From positions 2,108,001 through 2,172,000 of the forward strand of contig OZ218965.1 of NCBI GenBank assembly GCA_965112735.1: DNA of 64,000 bases. The letters are read 5' to 3'. Positions 44,203-56,228 of this stretch are shown here, in pieces. Under the pieces are notes generated by a model. The model saw only the letters and a list, made by a program, of their open reading frames with translations. It was not told the origin of the DNA and ran no database searches. Every line of letters starts with the position of its first letter. The first letter of the stretch is position 1. This stretch comes from Phaeosaccion multiseriatum (lineage: Eukaryota > Ochrophyta, other classes). The position numbers and the translations under genes were made by a program.

Positions 44203-46449
44203 TGCGCCGATATGGGGAGCGTGTGTGTGAGTGGGTGTGAGAGAGCAGAACAGAGAGGGTGAAAAGAAAAACTGAGAAAGAGAGAGAGAGAGAGATAATG
44301 CATGTTTATGCTTGTGTGAGAATGATGGAGCAAGAGGCTCCTATGTGGCCGGCCCCACTCAACCGCTCCACTCCACCTTCCCTCCCCTCTCACCTATGAG
44401 CACCTCCGCGGTGTCCTGCGTGTTGTAGCTCTGAATGCCCTCCTTGGCCGCAGGCACCACCACCTGCATGACCCTCACAGCGCTCTCCTCCACCTGCCAG
44501 TAGCGGGACAGGTGTACACCAAAGGCCCACGCCAACATGCTCGCGTCCTGGGGGCTCAGCCAGCAGGCTGCTCTCGCGCTACTCGCACTGGCCTGCCGCT
44601 GCCGTTCGCTCTGTTCTTGCCTGCGCTGCACCCCGTCGGCGATGGCTTCACTGACGGGCACTGAGAGGTGTCCGTACGAGGCATAGCTCCACGCCAGCGT
44701 CGCCAACTCCTGCATCTTGAGCAGCGGAGATGAACCCTCCCCGCCCACCCCCACCCTCGGGCTGCTGCCCACACCGGTGTCCGTCCGTGCTTCCCCGACT
44801 TCCCCCGCACTTTCCTTCTCCGCCGCTGCTACTGCCGCCTCCGCCTCCAGCAGCTGCACTGTTCGCACCGCCACGGCCTCGAACAAATCGTCAACATGCC
44901 CCAAAGCAAGGGACCTTTGCATTACCGGCCTCCGCGTCCAGTTGCCCTTCTTGGCCTTCTCTTGTCGCTGCTGCTGCTGCCCCTTCTTCTTGACGTTCAT
45001 CCCGCCCGTTCCACCCTCTCCTTGCCTCTCCTGCTGTTGCTTCTGCCCACCCCCTGTTCCTCTCCTACTCTTTGCCACGTTGGCAGTCCTGACCGTGTCT
45101 CTCTCCCTCTGCCGCCTGTGTCCAAAGCACGAGGCGAACGCCCAGGTGATCATGCTCAGCTCCTGAGGATTACACTCCTTCACGCTGCTCTTGGCTGTAC
45201 TGCCGCTGCTGCCGTGGTCCTCCTCTGCCCCACCCCGGACTGTGCCCAGTAACGACTCTGTGAACTGCACCGCAATCTTGTACATTACCCTGCTCCAGGC
45301 ATCACCGTAGGCGAGGTCCTGCTGGTCCTGCTGCTGGTCCTGCTGCCGCTCCTGCCGCATCAGCCGCACCGAAGGGGCTACTTTGGCCAAACCCCATGAC
45401 ATGTTTGCGAGGTGCCGGGGCGTGAACACGCCCGCATCTAGCAGATGGGACACTACCACGAGAAGGCGGGAAAAGAGCTCCTGCTCAGTAGGAGTGAACA
45501 CATCGATGCTGCCCTCCATACCACCGCCCCTCCTTGCGTAGATCAGCTTACCCACACGGTGAATGCTCGTGGCCACGTTAACATGATTGCAAGCTCCGGG
45601 GTTGGCGAGTACCAGCTCCATGACCTGCCCAGGGGTGGAGGCGGCCAGAATCCTCGCCTGCACCTTCTGGGATACGTCTCTCTTGGCGCAGTACCACCTG
45701 GCCTGCCCGTCCTTGGCGCCCTGATTGGCATCGGCGCCAGGACTACTGAGGCTCTCGCTCCACTGGCGCCCGTTCTTCTTGTATAAGGAGATGACGCTGC
45801 TGCTTGCCTCCCTCCTGCCGTGCTCTGCGTGCCGACTCGACTTGGGTTTGGACTTAGCTTTCAGTGGTTCCTGATCTTCATGCTGGTTGCGGTGCCGCAA
45901 CATGCTAAGCTGCTGCAGCAGGCTTTCACTCCGACCCGACTGCTGTTGTTGTTGCTGCTGCTGCTGCTTCTCATACTCCTCCCTGCCTCGGTCCCGCCTT
46001 AGCACACTTCCTTGCGTTTCCTCGAGCACCCGCGACACTCCTCGACTGCTCCTGCTCCTGCAACCGCTTCCCGAGGTCCTGCCTCCCACACTGTTGACCA
46101 AATTGCCTCCCCTCTGTCGGCAGCGAGCACTTTCTGAGAGGCCATGATCTCGCTCGGTGCGCTCTCTTCTTGGTACCGCTGGAGCAAGTGCCAGGGAGCT
46201 CCCCTTTCGTGCGCCCTGTGCTGCGGCAGAGGGGCCAAGTCGAGGAGCAGGGCCCAGCAGCAACGCATCCGCTCGCAGAGGGCCATGTGAGGTGCTGCAG
46301 AAGGCGGCCGCGGCGGCTGCAAAGCTGTAGCATCTATGCGCGTGGACGCCAACTGGCGCGCTCCTCTTCCTCCTCATCCCCTTCCTTCCTCTTGCCACTC
46401 TATCATTTTCGAGGAAAACGCCTTGCGAGCTGCCCTCTGGCCCAATCAT
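41683..46449 (-). CDS. RAP-domain protein with helical (HPR/OPR-like) repeats, organellar RNA metabolism
   Basis: Exons in gene order are 46449-44394 (ATG), 44030-43825, 43514-43383, 43081-42569 and 41973-41683 (TGA). All phases agree, giving 1,065 residues. The C-terminus is a RAP domain: VAVEIDGPDHFT, then LGPTELKHRILRSLHYEVV, PFFEWD and YLQRKL, with the expected E-x-D-G-x-x-H and E-W residues. The middle holds repeated helices of the type L-A-x-x-x-W-A-x-A: RHLANMSWGLAKV, ELSMITWAFASCF, ELATLAWSYASYG, DASMLAWAFGVHL, ELSNMAWAFARLD and ELANLAWALAVLE. Such proteins in algae and apicomplexans act in mitochondrial or plastid RNA stability, splicing or rRNA processing. The N-terminus is Arg-rich with few acidic residues early (RGRKGMRRKRSAPVG), compatible with organelle import. 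A GTG lies upstream in frame, but ATG at 46449 is preferred. Confidence 0.87.
42236..42362. repeat. GA-rich microsatellite in RAP gene intron
   Basis: GAGAGAGGGAGAGGGAGGA periodic tract. Similar GA tracts fill introns at 43087-43260 and 44050-44210. Confidence 0.88.
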
Positions 46450-46645
46450 GGCCCTCACTAGCACTTGCGCCAGTGGGCAAACAGCTTGCGCCTCTGTTCT
46501 TCAGCTCTTGATCCTCTTGTCAGCCATAAAAAGGATGAGCCAAATTGAAGGGGCGGATCAAGCTGGGCATGAGCCCGTCTCGGAAACCTTCTTTTCGATA
46601 TTTATTTTTTGGAGTTTGCCCTTCCACCCCCCCTGTGAAGGGCGT
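46450..46645. promoter_or_regulatory. 196-base shared upstream region of divergent genes
   Basis: It separates the RAP gene start from the HDHD5 start. The sequence includes an AT-rich element near 46593-46612 (GATATTTATTTTTTGG) that could serve a core promoter. Bidirectional use is inferred from spacing. Confidence 0.45.
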
Positions 46646-47708
46646 ATGGCCGCCTTAGGGAGCATCGCGAGGCGAGGGATTCGTGCCTCTAGCAACAAGA
46701 GAAGAGGATTCGTACCGCTGAGCTCTCGTCAACTCTCTTCCGCGCGCGCTTTCGGAATTGCATTCGACATTGACGGAGGTACGCGATACGCCCGAGAGGG
46801 AGACGGAGAGAAGGGAAAAAGAACAAGTAGAGATAGATAGATGGAGATATATACAGACAGAGAGAATGAAAGAGAGAGAGGGAGGAAGAGAGGAGAGCAA
46901 GAGAGTGGGGAAGGGTGAAAAGAGGGGAAGGGGGAGATGCGTGGAGGGATGGAGAGAGAGTGAGACATACATATATAGAAAGACGCGAATAGAGAGCACG
47001 AGAGAGGTGCGAGGAGAAAGAGAGAGATTGAGAGATGTAGAGAAAGGTTTGCTCAACCTTCTCCCTGATCGCCGCTCCTTGCATCGCAGTCCTACTCAGG
47101 GGCAGCAAGACTATCCCCGGGGCAGCGGACAGCCTGAAGTTGCTGGAGCGCCACAATGTGCCTTTCATATTCCTAACCAATGGCGGAGGCTGTACCGAGG
47201 CACACAGAGCCAAGCAGCTCACAGACAAGTTCGGCATGGAGATAGACAAGAGTCGAGTGTGTCTGTCGCACTCACCCATGAGGGAGCTGCGCGGCCGCTA
47301 TTGCGACAAGAGGGTGCTGGTGCTTGGCAACAACGCTCCGCAGATAGCCTCGGAGGACCTTGGGCTGAACAAGGTAGGTGCGCTGCGCTCACGGCTCAGC
47401 TTCCCTTGCCCTTTGGTGCCGAGGGGTGTCCCTCCGACTGAGCTGTGCCCTGCCCTGCCCTGTCTCATCCCGTCCCGTCTCATCCCTCATCCCGTTACAA
47501 CCCCAGGTGGTGACGGTGGAGCAGTTAGTGCGCGAGCACGAGCACATCTACCCGTTTGCGACCAAAGACTTTTACGTGCCGCGCAACTTTGCCTATCAGC
47601 CCGACCTCACGGAGCACCACAAGGAGCCCGTAGAGGCCGTCATGGTGCTGCATGATCCTCTGGACTGGGTACGTCGAAGGGATGAGTATAGCTTTCGCTT
47701 GCTGCTTC

Positions 47709-47750
<42 letters not shown>

Positions 47751-48974
47751 GCTGGAGGTCCCTGTCTTCGTGCTCGTCCACCTCCTCCTGCTGCTGCTGC
47801 CGATTCTGCCCTCCCTTGGCTGAGCTCCATCCCGACTTGAGCCCAGTGCGCTTGCCCTCACACGATGCATTAGATACCCCAACACCACTGCTCCCTCCTC
47901 ACCTACCTCCCCCCCCTCCCCTTTCCTTGTCAGGCCGTGGAGGTACAAGTCGTGCTGGATGTGCTCAAGGGCGTGTCCTTGCCCCCCGGCACAGCCGAGC
48001 AAGTGGGCAAGCAGACCCCCCTCTACATCTCGAACGCCGACTTTGTGTTTGCAGCTCAGTACCCGGAGAACCGCCTCGCAGCCGGGGCCTTCACAGACAC
48101 CGTCAAGCTGCTGTATGAAAAGCTCTACAAGGCGCCGTGCCAAGTGACCGAGTACGGCAAGCCCTCACTCCCCACCTTCCGCTACGCTGAGAAGGCGCTG
48201 GCCAAGTGGTCGGGAGGTCCGACGGTGAGTAGACGCTTGAGTGACCACGCGACACATGCTCTGCGGGGCTTTGGGTGCGTGGTGGTGTGGTGGTGGTGGT
48301 GGTGTGGTGGTGTGGTGATGTGGTGGTGGTGATGTGGTGGTGGTGGTGTGGTGGTGTGGTGTGGTGGTGGGGTGGTGGTGTGGTGTCGCTCTCTCTTTCA
48401 CTCGAATTGGGAGGGTGTGCACAGGCGCGCCACTCAGTGAGGGGATGCTCTGCTAGGGCCAGCTGTGCTGCCCTTCCTCCCTCATCGTACACCTGTCCTG
48501 TCCATCGTGCCCAACGTGTGTGCATGGGCAGGCTCCTGAGCGACTCTACATGGTGGGAGATAACCCCGCAGGAGACATCAGGGGAGCCAACGAAGCAGGC
48601 GACCAGTGGAGCTCTGCCCTGCTTCGCACCGGTGTGTGGAAAGGAAGAGACAATGACGAGGAGGTGAGGCAGTGGGGTTAGTTAATTTCCAGCTTCAGTT
48701 TCCAGGCCCGTCTGTCTGGTATGTGTGCGCGTGCGCCTGATGTGATGACTGAGCACTCCTACCGCCCCTCTCTCTCTCCCGCTCTCTCTCTCTCTATCTA
48801 TCTATCAATCTATCTATCTATCCATCTATCTATCTATCCATCTGTCTATCTCTCTTTTCTCTCTTTTCTCTCTCCCCTGCCCTGTGGCCTTTGCAGAACC
48901 CTGCTGATGTCGTGTTCGACGACGTGAATGCCTTTGTGGAGTGGGTGCTCAGGAGGGAGGCTATCACCGGCTGA
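46646..48974 (+). CDS. HDHD5: HAD-superfamily hydrolase, HDHD5/CECR5 type, probably mitochondrial
   Basis: The exons are 46646-46778, 47090-47373, 47507-47668, 47934-48224, 48532-48663 and 48897-48974, all in phase, giving 359 residues. HAD motifs are intact: motif I FDIDGVLLRG (DxD nucleophile and acid/base split by intron 1), motif II FLTNGGG, and motif IV MVGDNPAGDIRGANEAG. The cap region includes VLHDPLDWAVEVQVVLD and YISNADFVF, as in class IIA HADs such as CECR5/TIGR01456. The first 40 residues are rich in Arg and Ser with no acidic residue, as in mitochondrial presequences. The substrate is not known for this family. Introns hold GA, TTGC, GGT and TATC microsatellites. Confidence 0.9.
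47701..47750 (+). repeat. TTGC microsatellite in HDHD5 intron
   Basis: CTTGCTTGC units. Further HDHD5 intron repeats are GGT (48270-48385) and TATC (48790-48850). Confidence 0.88.
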
Positions 48975-49818
48975 GGCAATGACGCTTGTGGAGTGGGTTA
49001 GCCCCCCCCCCCCTCCCTACTCCCCCTCACCACCGCAATGAGCGACTACTGTGTCGGCTTGGCGCATTGCCCGTGCGCAGACTTGTTACAGTTTCACATG
49101 CTCGTTACAGGCTGTGACAGTTACACAGGCCTGCGACCGCTTCGAGGCGGCGGATGAAGGCCCAATCCGTGGACACGCACACCGCGCTACCTCTGGGTCG
49201 CACATCGGCCGCGGGTGCGACAAAGAGCACACACCATCCCGTCCATATGGCTCGGGCCTCCTCCTGCCTGCCCGGAGTCGAAACCGCGTTAACGTTCCCG
49301 TGGGCGCTCCGCAAGGAACGGATAGTACTGCAGGCGCGAGGACCGATTGAAGGATGACAATGACGTGGTTTGGGGGGAGGGGCGCCCTCTCACTCATGCA
49401 CACCGCCCGCCTGCCAGCCTACCTGCGCTCAGCTGCTGCAGACACCCTCCAATCGGTCGTCGCACCTGAGATCGGCTCCAGACGGTTCTGAGATCGGCTC
49501 CAGACTGTTCTGAGATCGGCTCCAGATTGGACTAAAAACCTATGCCCTAGGCCTAGGCCGGCGGCCGTTGGCCGCTCTAGGCCGGCCATTTTTTCTCCCT
49601 AGACTGGCGGTTCTAGGCCTAGGCCGTTACACCCCCCCCCCGGTTTATAGTCCAGTCTGGAGCTGACTGAGAAGAGAGAAGGAAGACTGTTCGTTACGTC
49701 ACCAACACACAGTTCAATTTCAGTTTCAGCTAGTGCGTCCAAACGTTGGTTCTCCAAGGATCACAGGGATTTCCGTTGGCGCCCCTTTTGCATTTTATAT
49801 GGTACAGGACAGATAATA
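48975..49818. other. Intergenic with short inverted-repeat element
   Basis: The region lies between HDHD5 and the small signal-peptide gene. It contains a C run near 49003, the MITE-like element at 49467-49667 listed separately, and no supported gene. The 49051-49350 frame has no domain or splice support. Confidence 0.4.
49467..49667. repeat. MITE-like imperfect inverted repeat with tandem ends
   Basis: Three tandem 22-base copies of CTGAGATCGGCTCCAGAC lead into GGACTAAAAACC (to 49540); the complement GGTTTATAGTCC then TCTGGAGCTGAC follows at 49642-49667. The interior has CCTAGGCCTAGGCCGGC palindromes. The left and right arms are about 85% complementary by eye. It looks like a small non-autonomous foldback element or a compact GC-palindromic regulatory block. 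Confidence 0.6.
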
Positions 49819-50316
49819 ATGCCCCGTGCTAGCCGCCTGCTTCACCTCCTCCTGCCGTTTTGCCTTCTCTCCCTGCCTTCATCCCTGGGGAACTCGTTTG
49901 GGGCCACTGTTGTGAATCCGTACGCCACGGGCGCTTCTGAGGAGGCAGATGATATTTTGGATGAAGACACGCTTGCAAAGACCGTGATCACAATTGACGA
50001 CTTAGACACCGCCAGCTGCAGTGCCTACCTGTGTCCTGGTCTCCCTCTGATCATGGCCAGCTATCTGGAGGGGGGCTGCGAGGACACACTGGAGGCTTTC
50101 GGGGAGCACCAAAGGTTGCATCTAAACTACAGGACAAGTTTTGGGGGAGGGCAGCAGCAGCTACTGTTCGAGCTGAGACGGAGCGCGACTGAGAAAGGGC
50201 TGCGCACAGATCAGCTGATGGGATTGGCAGGAGGGTGTGGCCTGATGGGGCTCCTCATCGGGCTGCTTGCGGGGGGATACAAAACGTCGTCGCCTCATTT
50301 TGCCGCCTATGTGTAG
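49819..50316 (+). CDS. Small protein with signal peptide and C-terminal membrane segment
   Basis: A single-exon frame of 165 residues starts at an ATG in a clear hydrophobic leader (LLHLLLPFCLLSLPSSLGNS), so entry into the secretory pathway is predicted. The mature part is acidic with four cysteines (two in SCSAYLC, one in GGCED, one in GGCG). Residues about 133-155 (LMGLAGGCGLMGLLIGLLAGG) could be a glycine-zipper-like membrane helix. No homologue is recognised. It might continue into 50342-50893 by splicing, but no good donor is seen before the stop. Confidence 0.55.
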   Translation: MPRASRLLHLLLPFCLLSLPSSLGNSFGATVVNPYATGASEEADDILDEDTLAKTVITIDDLDTASCSAYLCPGLPLIMASYLEGGCEDTLEAFGEHQRLHLNYRTSFGGGQQQLLFELRRSATEKGLRTDQLMGLAGGCGLMGLLIGLLAGGYKTSSPHFAAYV

Positions 50317-50341
50317 TATCCTACGATTGGGGTGATCCTCC

Positions 50342-50893
50342 TTGATTGGAGAATGCTTACTGGACTGCTACGACTTGCAGCGGCTCCTTCCCAAGAGCCG
50401 CAACTTGACCATTGAGCCGCTCACACACTCGCTGATGCCGATGGTAGGGAGACTCCGTCCTCTCCCCCGTCCTATAGCAGCGGTCGACACTTGGATGCTG
50501 CCTAGCGGAGGAAGAGGCAAAGCTGGTGCACCGAGTAAACCGATATGGGTTCACTTCGAGCCGCAGAAGCAGCAGTGGGAGGAGGCAGACGAAGAGGCGG
50601 CTCCGAAAGGGGGCGAACATTCAGTGTTGGAGGCGGTGCCAAAGCAACAACGGAGCAGCCGCTATTGCGAGCCGTCGAAGATGGACTCAACGAGGGGAGG
50701 CGGCCCTTGCATAAGGGTCACAGGCACGAGCATCTACGCCTCTGCTCCCTGCATGCGAGCACCTCATCAGGAGGAACGGCAGGAGGAAGGATTGAAAATT
50801 CTTCCTTCTTCTTGGCAGGGCTCTGTAGCTACAGAAGGGCCGAAGGAGGTCGTGCGTTCCCAGAACAGGGACCACACGTGCTCCAACCCCTAG
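50342..50893 (+). other. Uncertain open frame downstream of the signal-peptide gene
   Basis: An open frame of about 180 codons has no ATG near its start. Part of it looks protein-like (IWVHFEPQKQQWEEADEEA). It could be an exon of an unresolved gene or chance in GC-rich DNA. The stretch 50894-51127 holds a tandem CTCCAACCC-TAGCTCCTCAG copy (50880-50945) and no gene. Confidence 0.22.
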
Positions 50894-51127
50894 CTCCTCA
50901 GCCTGCTCTCACAACACATGCTCCAACCCATAGCTCCTCAGCCTGCTCTCTGAGCAAGAAAGGTGTGGTCAGAAGCGGCTCAGCCCCGCGAGTAGGGACC
51001 ATCCCGAGAAGGGGTGGGCGTGAAGCAAGTAAATCTTGTGTGTAAGATTAATTCATGAATTGAATCAAGATCAACTAGAGAAAGCCGCACTTGTCCTGGC
51101 CCCTCCACTCCAGGCGTAAGCTTACAG

Positions 51128-51949
51128 TTACAGAAAGTCTAGTGAGAAGGACACGCTTCCGGGGAAGGTGTGGATGTCCACCTTTGGAGACATGCCCCCC
51201 ACCGCCAACACCCCCTCGTGTGGCCCCTGCACCTTGTTCATACCCAAGGCGAACACACTCGGTATACTCCCTGACTTGACCGCGGCCCGCAGGCTGAGCT
51301 GGCTCCAGTTCCAATACACGAGGCGACGCTCCATGCCAGCAGTAATGAGGCTGTCTTCTCTGTACACCATGGCCTGCAGAGGCGCGGCGGCTGACGAGGC
51401 GGCGCTGGTCAGCTTGCGCGTGGGGAGGTGCCACATACCGAGCCAGCCTTTCTGCCGAGTGCCACCCCAGTCCGCCCCACCGGCCGCGTCTCTGCCACCA
51501 CCGCAGGCCAGCCAGTTGCCGGCCGGCTCCACACTCATGGCCCCCACCCACCCCTGTGCTGAAGGCGGTCTCTTTCTCTTTGCACCGCTTCCGCCGCCGT
51601 TAGAAACCCCTTTACTACCGCCGTTACTGCTACTACTTCTACTGCTGCTGTTGCTGCTGCCTTTACTATTGCCACTTGCCCCCCCCATGAATCCGCTTGC
51701 GGCCATTGACTCCAGCGGCCGCATGAAGTCAACACTGCATCCCTTGTTGGCTTGTCTGCAGTCCCAGATTCCCACCATACCGTCCGCCCCCCCCGTGAGC
51801 ACTGCGCCGATGCTTGCTACAGACTGTGCGAGGGCAGAGCAAGAGAAAGAAAGGGAGGGGATCCATCGCTCAGAAAGCACACTGAAAGAAAGATACCAAT
51901 TGCCTGCCCATTGTGTAGGCGTGCTCACACACACACATACACACACAAA

Positions 51950-52002
<53 letters not shown>

Positions 52003-53039
52003 CAGCTTAATTCGCAACACGCCCCACCATCCACTTGCTCCTCCTTCTCCTCCGTGCTCAGCGCCTCCCCCCCGTCACGTCACCGCCACGTCACCTGTAT
52101 ACAGTACAGCTGCTTCCGATGGCCCTCCAGCGTCTTGACGCACTGCTGCGTCTGGAGATCCCACTCATACGCATTGGCGTCCCCCGTGGCCGTGTAGAGA
52201 TGGTGCGTGGAGGAAGACGACACCGAAAGCGCGTTCACCTCTGCTCGGGGCAGCAGGGCCCCTCTCTGGCCAGAGATTTGGGGAGTGTCCATGCTGACAG
52301 GCGGCGGCCCAGGCAAGTCTGTACTTCCGGGCTGGAGGCAGCACAGCAGCTGCCGCCACGGCCAGCCGAAGGTTCCCTCGTCCCCGCCACTGACCAGAGG
52401 AGAAAGGCGACAAGCGCGTGGACGAGGCAGGAGAGGAGGCTTTGATGAGGCAAGAGGGAAAGGAAAGATGGCGAGGTGGCGAGGAGGCGTTGAATGAAAT
52501 GGTCAGGAGCCCACTGCGAGTGAGAAATCTTCCCAAGCACGATGGTGATGAGCCCTCAGCGCATCGCACACTCACCACAGCAGTAACACGGCGTCCCCAT
52601 CGCCCACGAAGCGCAGGCAATTAATGCTGCCCCTCCCCGGCTGGAAGGACAAGTCGGGCGCAAAGCTGGGAGCAGCAGTCGCAGAAGCAGCGGCCTCAGC
52701 AGCCCCTCTGTTGGCGCCCTGCCCCTCGCTCCTCCTCCAGAACGCCTCGCCCATGTACGCTGTCATGTCCCACACCGCAATCCGCCCAGACTCACTCGCA
52801 GCCACCAAGTGCCGCCCTTCAGGGCACCACAGCAGAGCCATAACGGTGGCGTACGCCGCCCTCCTCTGCTCTGCGAGAGAGGCTCGATACGCCCTCTCGT
52901 CGAAGTCTGCCGGCGCCCTTCCCATCGTCTCGAAGTCTCCCCCTCCTTCCCCGCCGCCTCGGGATGGACCGTTCGCCGCAGTGTCGTCCGCCACATCCAT
53001 GGCACTGGGCGAGCTCGCTCCCCTACCTCTCTTCACCAT
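51128..53039 (-). CDS. THOC6: THO complex subunit 6-like WD40 protein
   Basis: Exons in gene order are 53039-52576, 52389-52095 and 51823-51128 (TAA), all in phase, giving 484 residues from the ATG at 53039. WD-type blades include GRHLVAASESGRIAVWDM, RFVGDGDAVLLLCGGDEG, HHLYTATGDANAYEWDLQ, VLTGGADGMVGIWDCRQ and NWLACGGG followed by LGMWHLPTRKLTS. The end, VDIHTFPGSVSFSLDF, mirrors the C-terminus of animal THOC6. THOC6 belongs to the TREX complex that couples transcription to mRNA export in the nucleus. Ser/Gly/Lys insertions (51630-51690) enlarge one loop. Other in-frame ATGs at 53000 and 53228 are possible starts; the last would overlap the divergent gene. Confidence 0.83.
51927..51999. repeat. 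CA microsatellite in THOC6-like intron
   Basis: CACACA run within the intron between exons 52389-52095 and 51823-51128. Confidence 0.9.
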
Positions 53040-53226
53040 TTTTTGCAGTTTCCTCAGGGTTTCCTCAGGGCCTAACAAACTGCACTTTTTGGGGATCTTT
53101 TTGGTGTCCGTCTCCACGCCAACCACCCCGCTCTGAGGAAGCCGTGGTAGCCCTGTGGGGCGGCGCACCCCGGTCTCGTTTGAATCCAGACACAGCAGCT
53201 GGCTTCCCACCTGCTGTGGCCCGACC
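53040..53226. promoter_or_regulatory. Compact shared upstream region of THOC6-like and AdoMetDC genes
   Basis: Only 187 bases separate the preferred start codons. The longest minus-strand frame starts at 53228, within the plus-strand start codon itself, so transcripts probably overlap. Bidirectional promoter activity is inferred. Confidence 0.4.
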
Positions 53227-55459
53227 ATGCGGCCACAGCGACAACTCGGCTTTCAGAAGCTCTTTCTTTTCGTGTGGGTGGTCCTCTCCACGCCCTCTTT
53301 GCTCTGTCGTGGCTTCGCTCCTCCGCCCGTCCAGGCCGTCCGCCAAGGGCCAAGATGGCGAAGCAAGGAGGTCGTGGCTGGCGTGTCGTCCTCAGCACTG
53401 TTGACGGCACCCACCCTCGGCACCATGGTGTACGAAGGCCGCAGCTGGACGAGGCAAAGCTCAGTACGGACCGCAGCAGCGACAGCAGCGGCAGCAGCAG
53501 CAGCAGCAGCAGCAGCAACGGTGGTCACAGGAGCGAGGCCAGCGACGTCATCATCAGGGGTCGCGTCGTTGTCCGCCTCAGCAGGGGCAGGAGTAGCAGC
53601 AACAGAAGCACCAGAAGCAGCAGGATGCTTCGAGGGACCGGAGAAGACCCTCGAGATCCTCTTCCGAACGGATGCGGGTCCAAGCGAGGGGCTCCGAGCC
53701 ATCAGCCGCGTGCAGTGGGAGGCCATTCTGGAGCAAGCGCAGTGTCGAGTCCTGCAGCACTCCGGCAACGAGTGGCTGGACAGCTATGTGCTCAGCGAGA
53801 GCTCTCTCTTCGTATACCCCCACAAGCTCGTACTCAAGACGTGCGGCAGCACCACGCTCCTGCGCTGCTTGCCGCTGCTGGAGGTGGTGACCAAGAGCTA
53901 TGGATTGGTGCTCAGCTGGCTTGGCTACAGCAGGATGGACTTCCTCTTCCCTGAGGGACAGGTGGGTGCCTGTGTAGAGACGCCACGTGGCATGGCCTCA
54001 GCTCTGGTCGTGCGGTGGCGTCCTCCTTGTCCGGCCTCTGAGGAAGTGTTAGTGTTGTTTTCCAACGTCGAGTGCACCTTGACCCTGACCCTCGCCCTGC
54101 CCCTGACCCTGACCCTGACCCTGGACCGCAGAACTACCCGCATACGGGCTTTGAGGAGGAGGTGACATTTCTCCGTACCATGTTTGAGGGGAAAGCGTGT
54201 GTGCACGGCTCCCAGCCGGGAAACCTGTTCTACACCTTCGTCGGGGACAGGGAGGCACCACAAGCAGCTGCAGTAGCACCGGGGGCGAGGGAGCTCTCGG
54301 CAGGAGTAGAGCTGGGAGCAGGAGCGGGAGCGGGAGCAGCAGGAGCAGCAGGAGCAGCAGGAGCAGGAGCGAGAGAGGTTTTGCACGGCAGCACAGACGG
54401 GAGGGGCGCTAGTAGAAGCACACTCAATGTGATGATGTTCGACCTGCCCAGGCATGTGGCGGGGCAGTTCTATGCGCCCAAGGGAGGAGGAGGAGGAGGA
54501 GCAGGAGGAGGAGGAGCAGGAGTGGGGGAGGAAGGGGGAGGAGGGGAAGCAAGGGCGGATGAGTGCTTAGGAGGAGGCGGCGGAGGGAGTGCGGCGGAGG
54601 TGTGGAGCCGCGGCGATGGGACGCAAGTAGCCGAGGCAACGGGGATTGCAACGCTGCTGCACCCTCAGGCCCAGCTGCACTCGCACCTCTTCGACCCCTG
54701 CGGCTACAGCATGAACGCTCTCTTCGCTGACAATTACTTCGCCATGCACGTCACTCCAGAGGAAGGTGCGCACGTCTGACTGACTCTCTGAGTCTCTGAC
54801 CCACCGTCACCCCTCCTTCCTTCCCTTCTTCCGTCCCTCCTTCCTCCCCTCCTTCCGTCCCTCCTTCCGTCCCTCCTTCCGTCCCTCTCTGACCCCGCTC
54901 TGCCCCCCTCCCGTCCTCTCCGCTTCCTCTTGCCTCTCCCTCATGTACCGCAACAGGGGCGAGTTACGCGAGCTTCGAGACCAATGTACCATCCAGCAAG
55001 TACTCTTCTTTGCTGCGCAACGTCCTCTCGGTGTTCCAGCCCAGCCATGCCACCGTCACGCTCTCGGGGTCCATCACTGAGGAGGAGGGGGAGGGGGAGG
55101 GGAGGGAGGGAAGGGGGACGGAGACAAAGCACAACAGCCCTGTACGGGACGTGCGCATTACCGTACACAGCGATGTCGCTGCCATGGCTCCCGCCTGGAG
55201 GGAGGAGGAGGAGGAGGAGGAGGAGGAATCGCACAGAGCCACTGCTGGCCATGCCGAGGCAGGGCCAGCAGGGGCAGCAGCCGGGGGTGACGGGGTGGAT
55301 GCAGCTGGGCAGGGGCTGGAGCTGCAGCTGCAGTATAAGCGCACGCACTTTAGTGTTGAACGCTTCAGTGACGACCACACCTTCCACATGGCAACGTACG
55401 TAAGGGACGGCGCCGAGGGTGGGGGCGCGGGAGAGGGCGAGAGCGCTCAGTCTCGATAG
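53227..55459 (+). CDS. AMD1: S-adenosylmethionine decarboxylase proenzyme, predicted plastid-targeted
   Basis: This enzyme makes decarboxylated AdoMet, the aminopropyl donor for spermidine and spermine. The exons are 53227-53961, 54132-54765 and 54957-55459, in phase, 623 residues. Family landmarks are present: FEGPEKTLEILF (the two substrate-binding Glu), YVLSESSLFVYPHK with the Glu-Ser self-cleavage site that generates the pyruvoyl group, LKTCGST with the catalytic Cys, FEEEVTFL, LFDPCGYSMN and HVTPEEGASYASFETN. The N-terminus is a signal peptide (LFLFVWVVLSTPSLLCRG) followed by FAPPPV and an Arg/Ser-rich stretch, matching the signal-plus-transit pattern with Phe at +1 used by secondary red plastids. 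Large Ala/Gly insertions make it nearly twice the length of the human enzyme (334). Animal-type enzymes are cytosolic, so plastid location is a prediction. Confidence 0.9.

Positions 55460-56228
<769 letters not shown>

Noticed and set aside
44717-45166. Plus-strand frames in 44.7-46.1 kb
   Set aside because: They are antisense shadows of the large RAP gene exon, whose repeats and RAP domain support the minus strand.
49051-49350. 99-codon plus-strand frame
   Set aside because: No domain, no neighbour support, typical length for chance in GC-rich DNA.
50545-51045. 166-codon plus-strand frame
   Set aside because: It overlaps another frame of similar quality, is Arg/Ser low complexity, and no splice sites support it.
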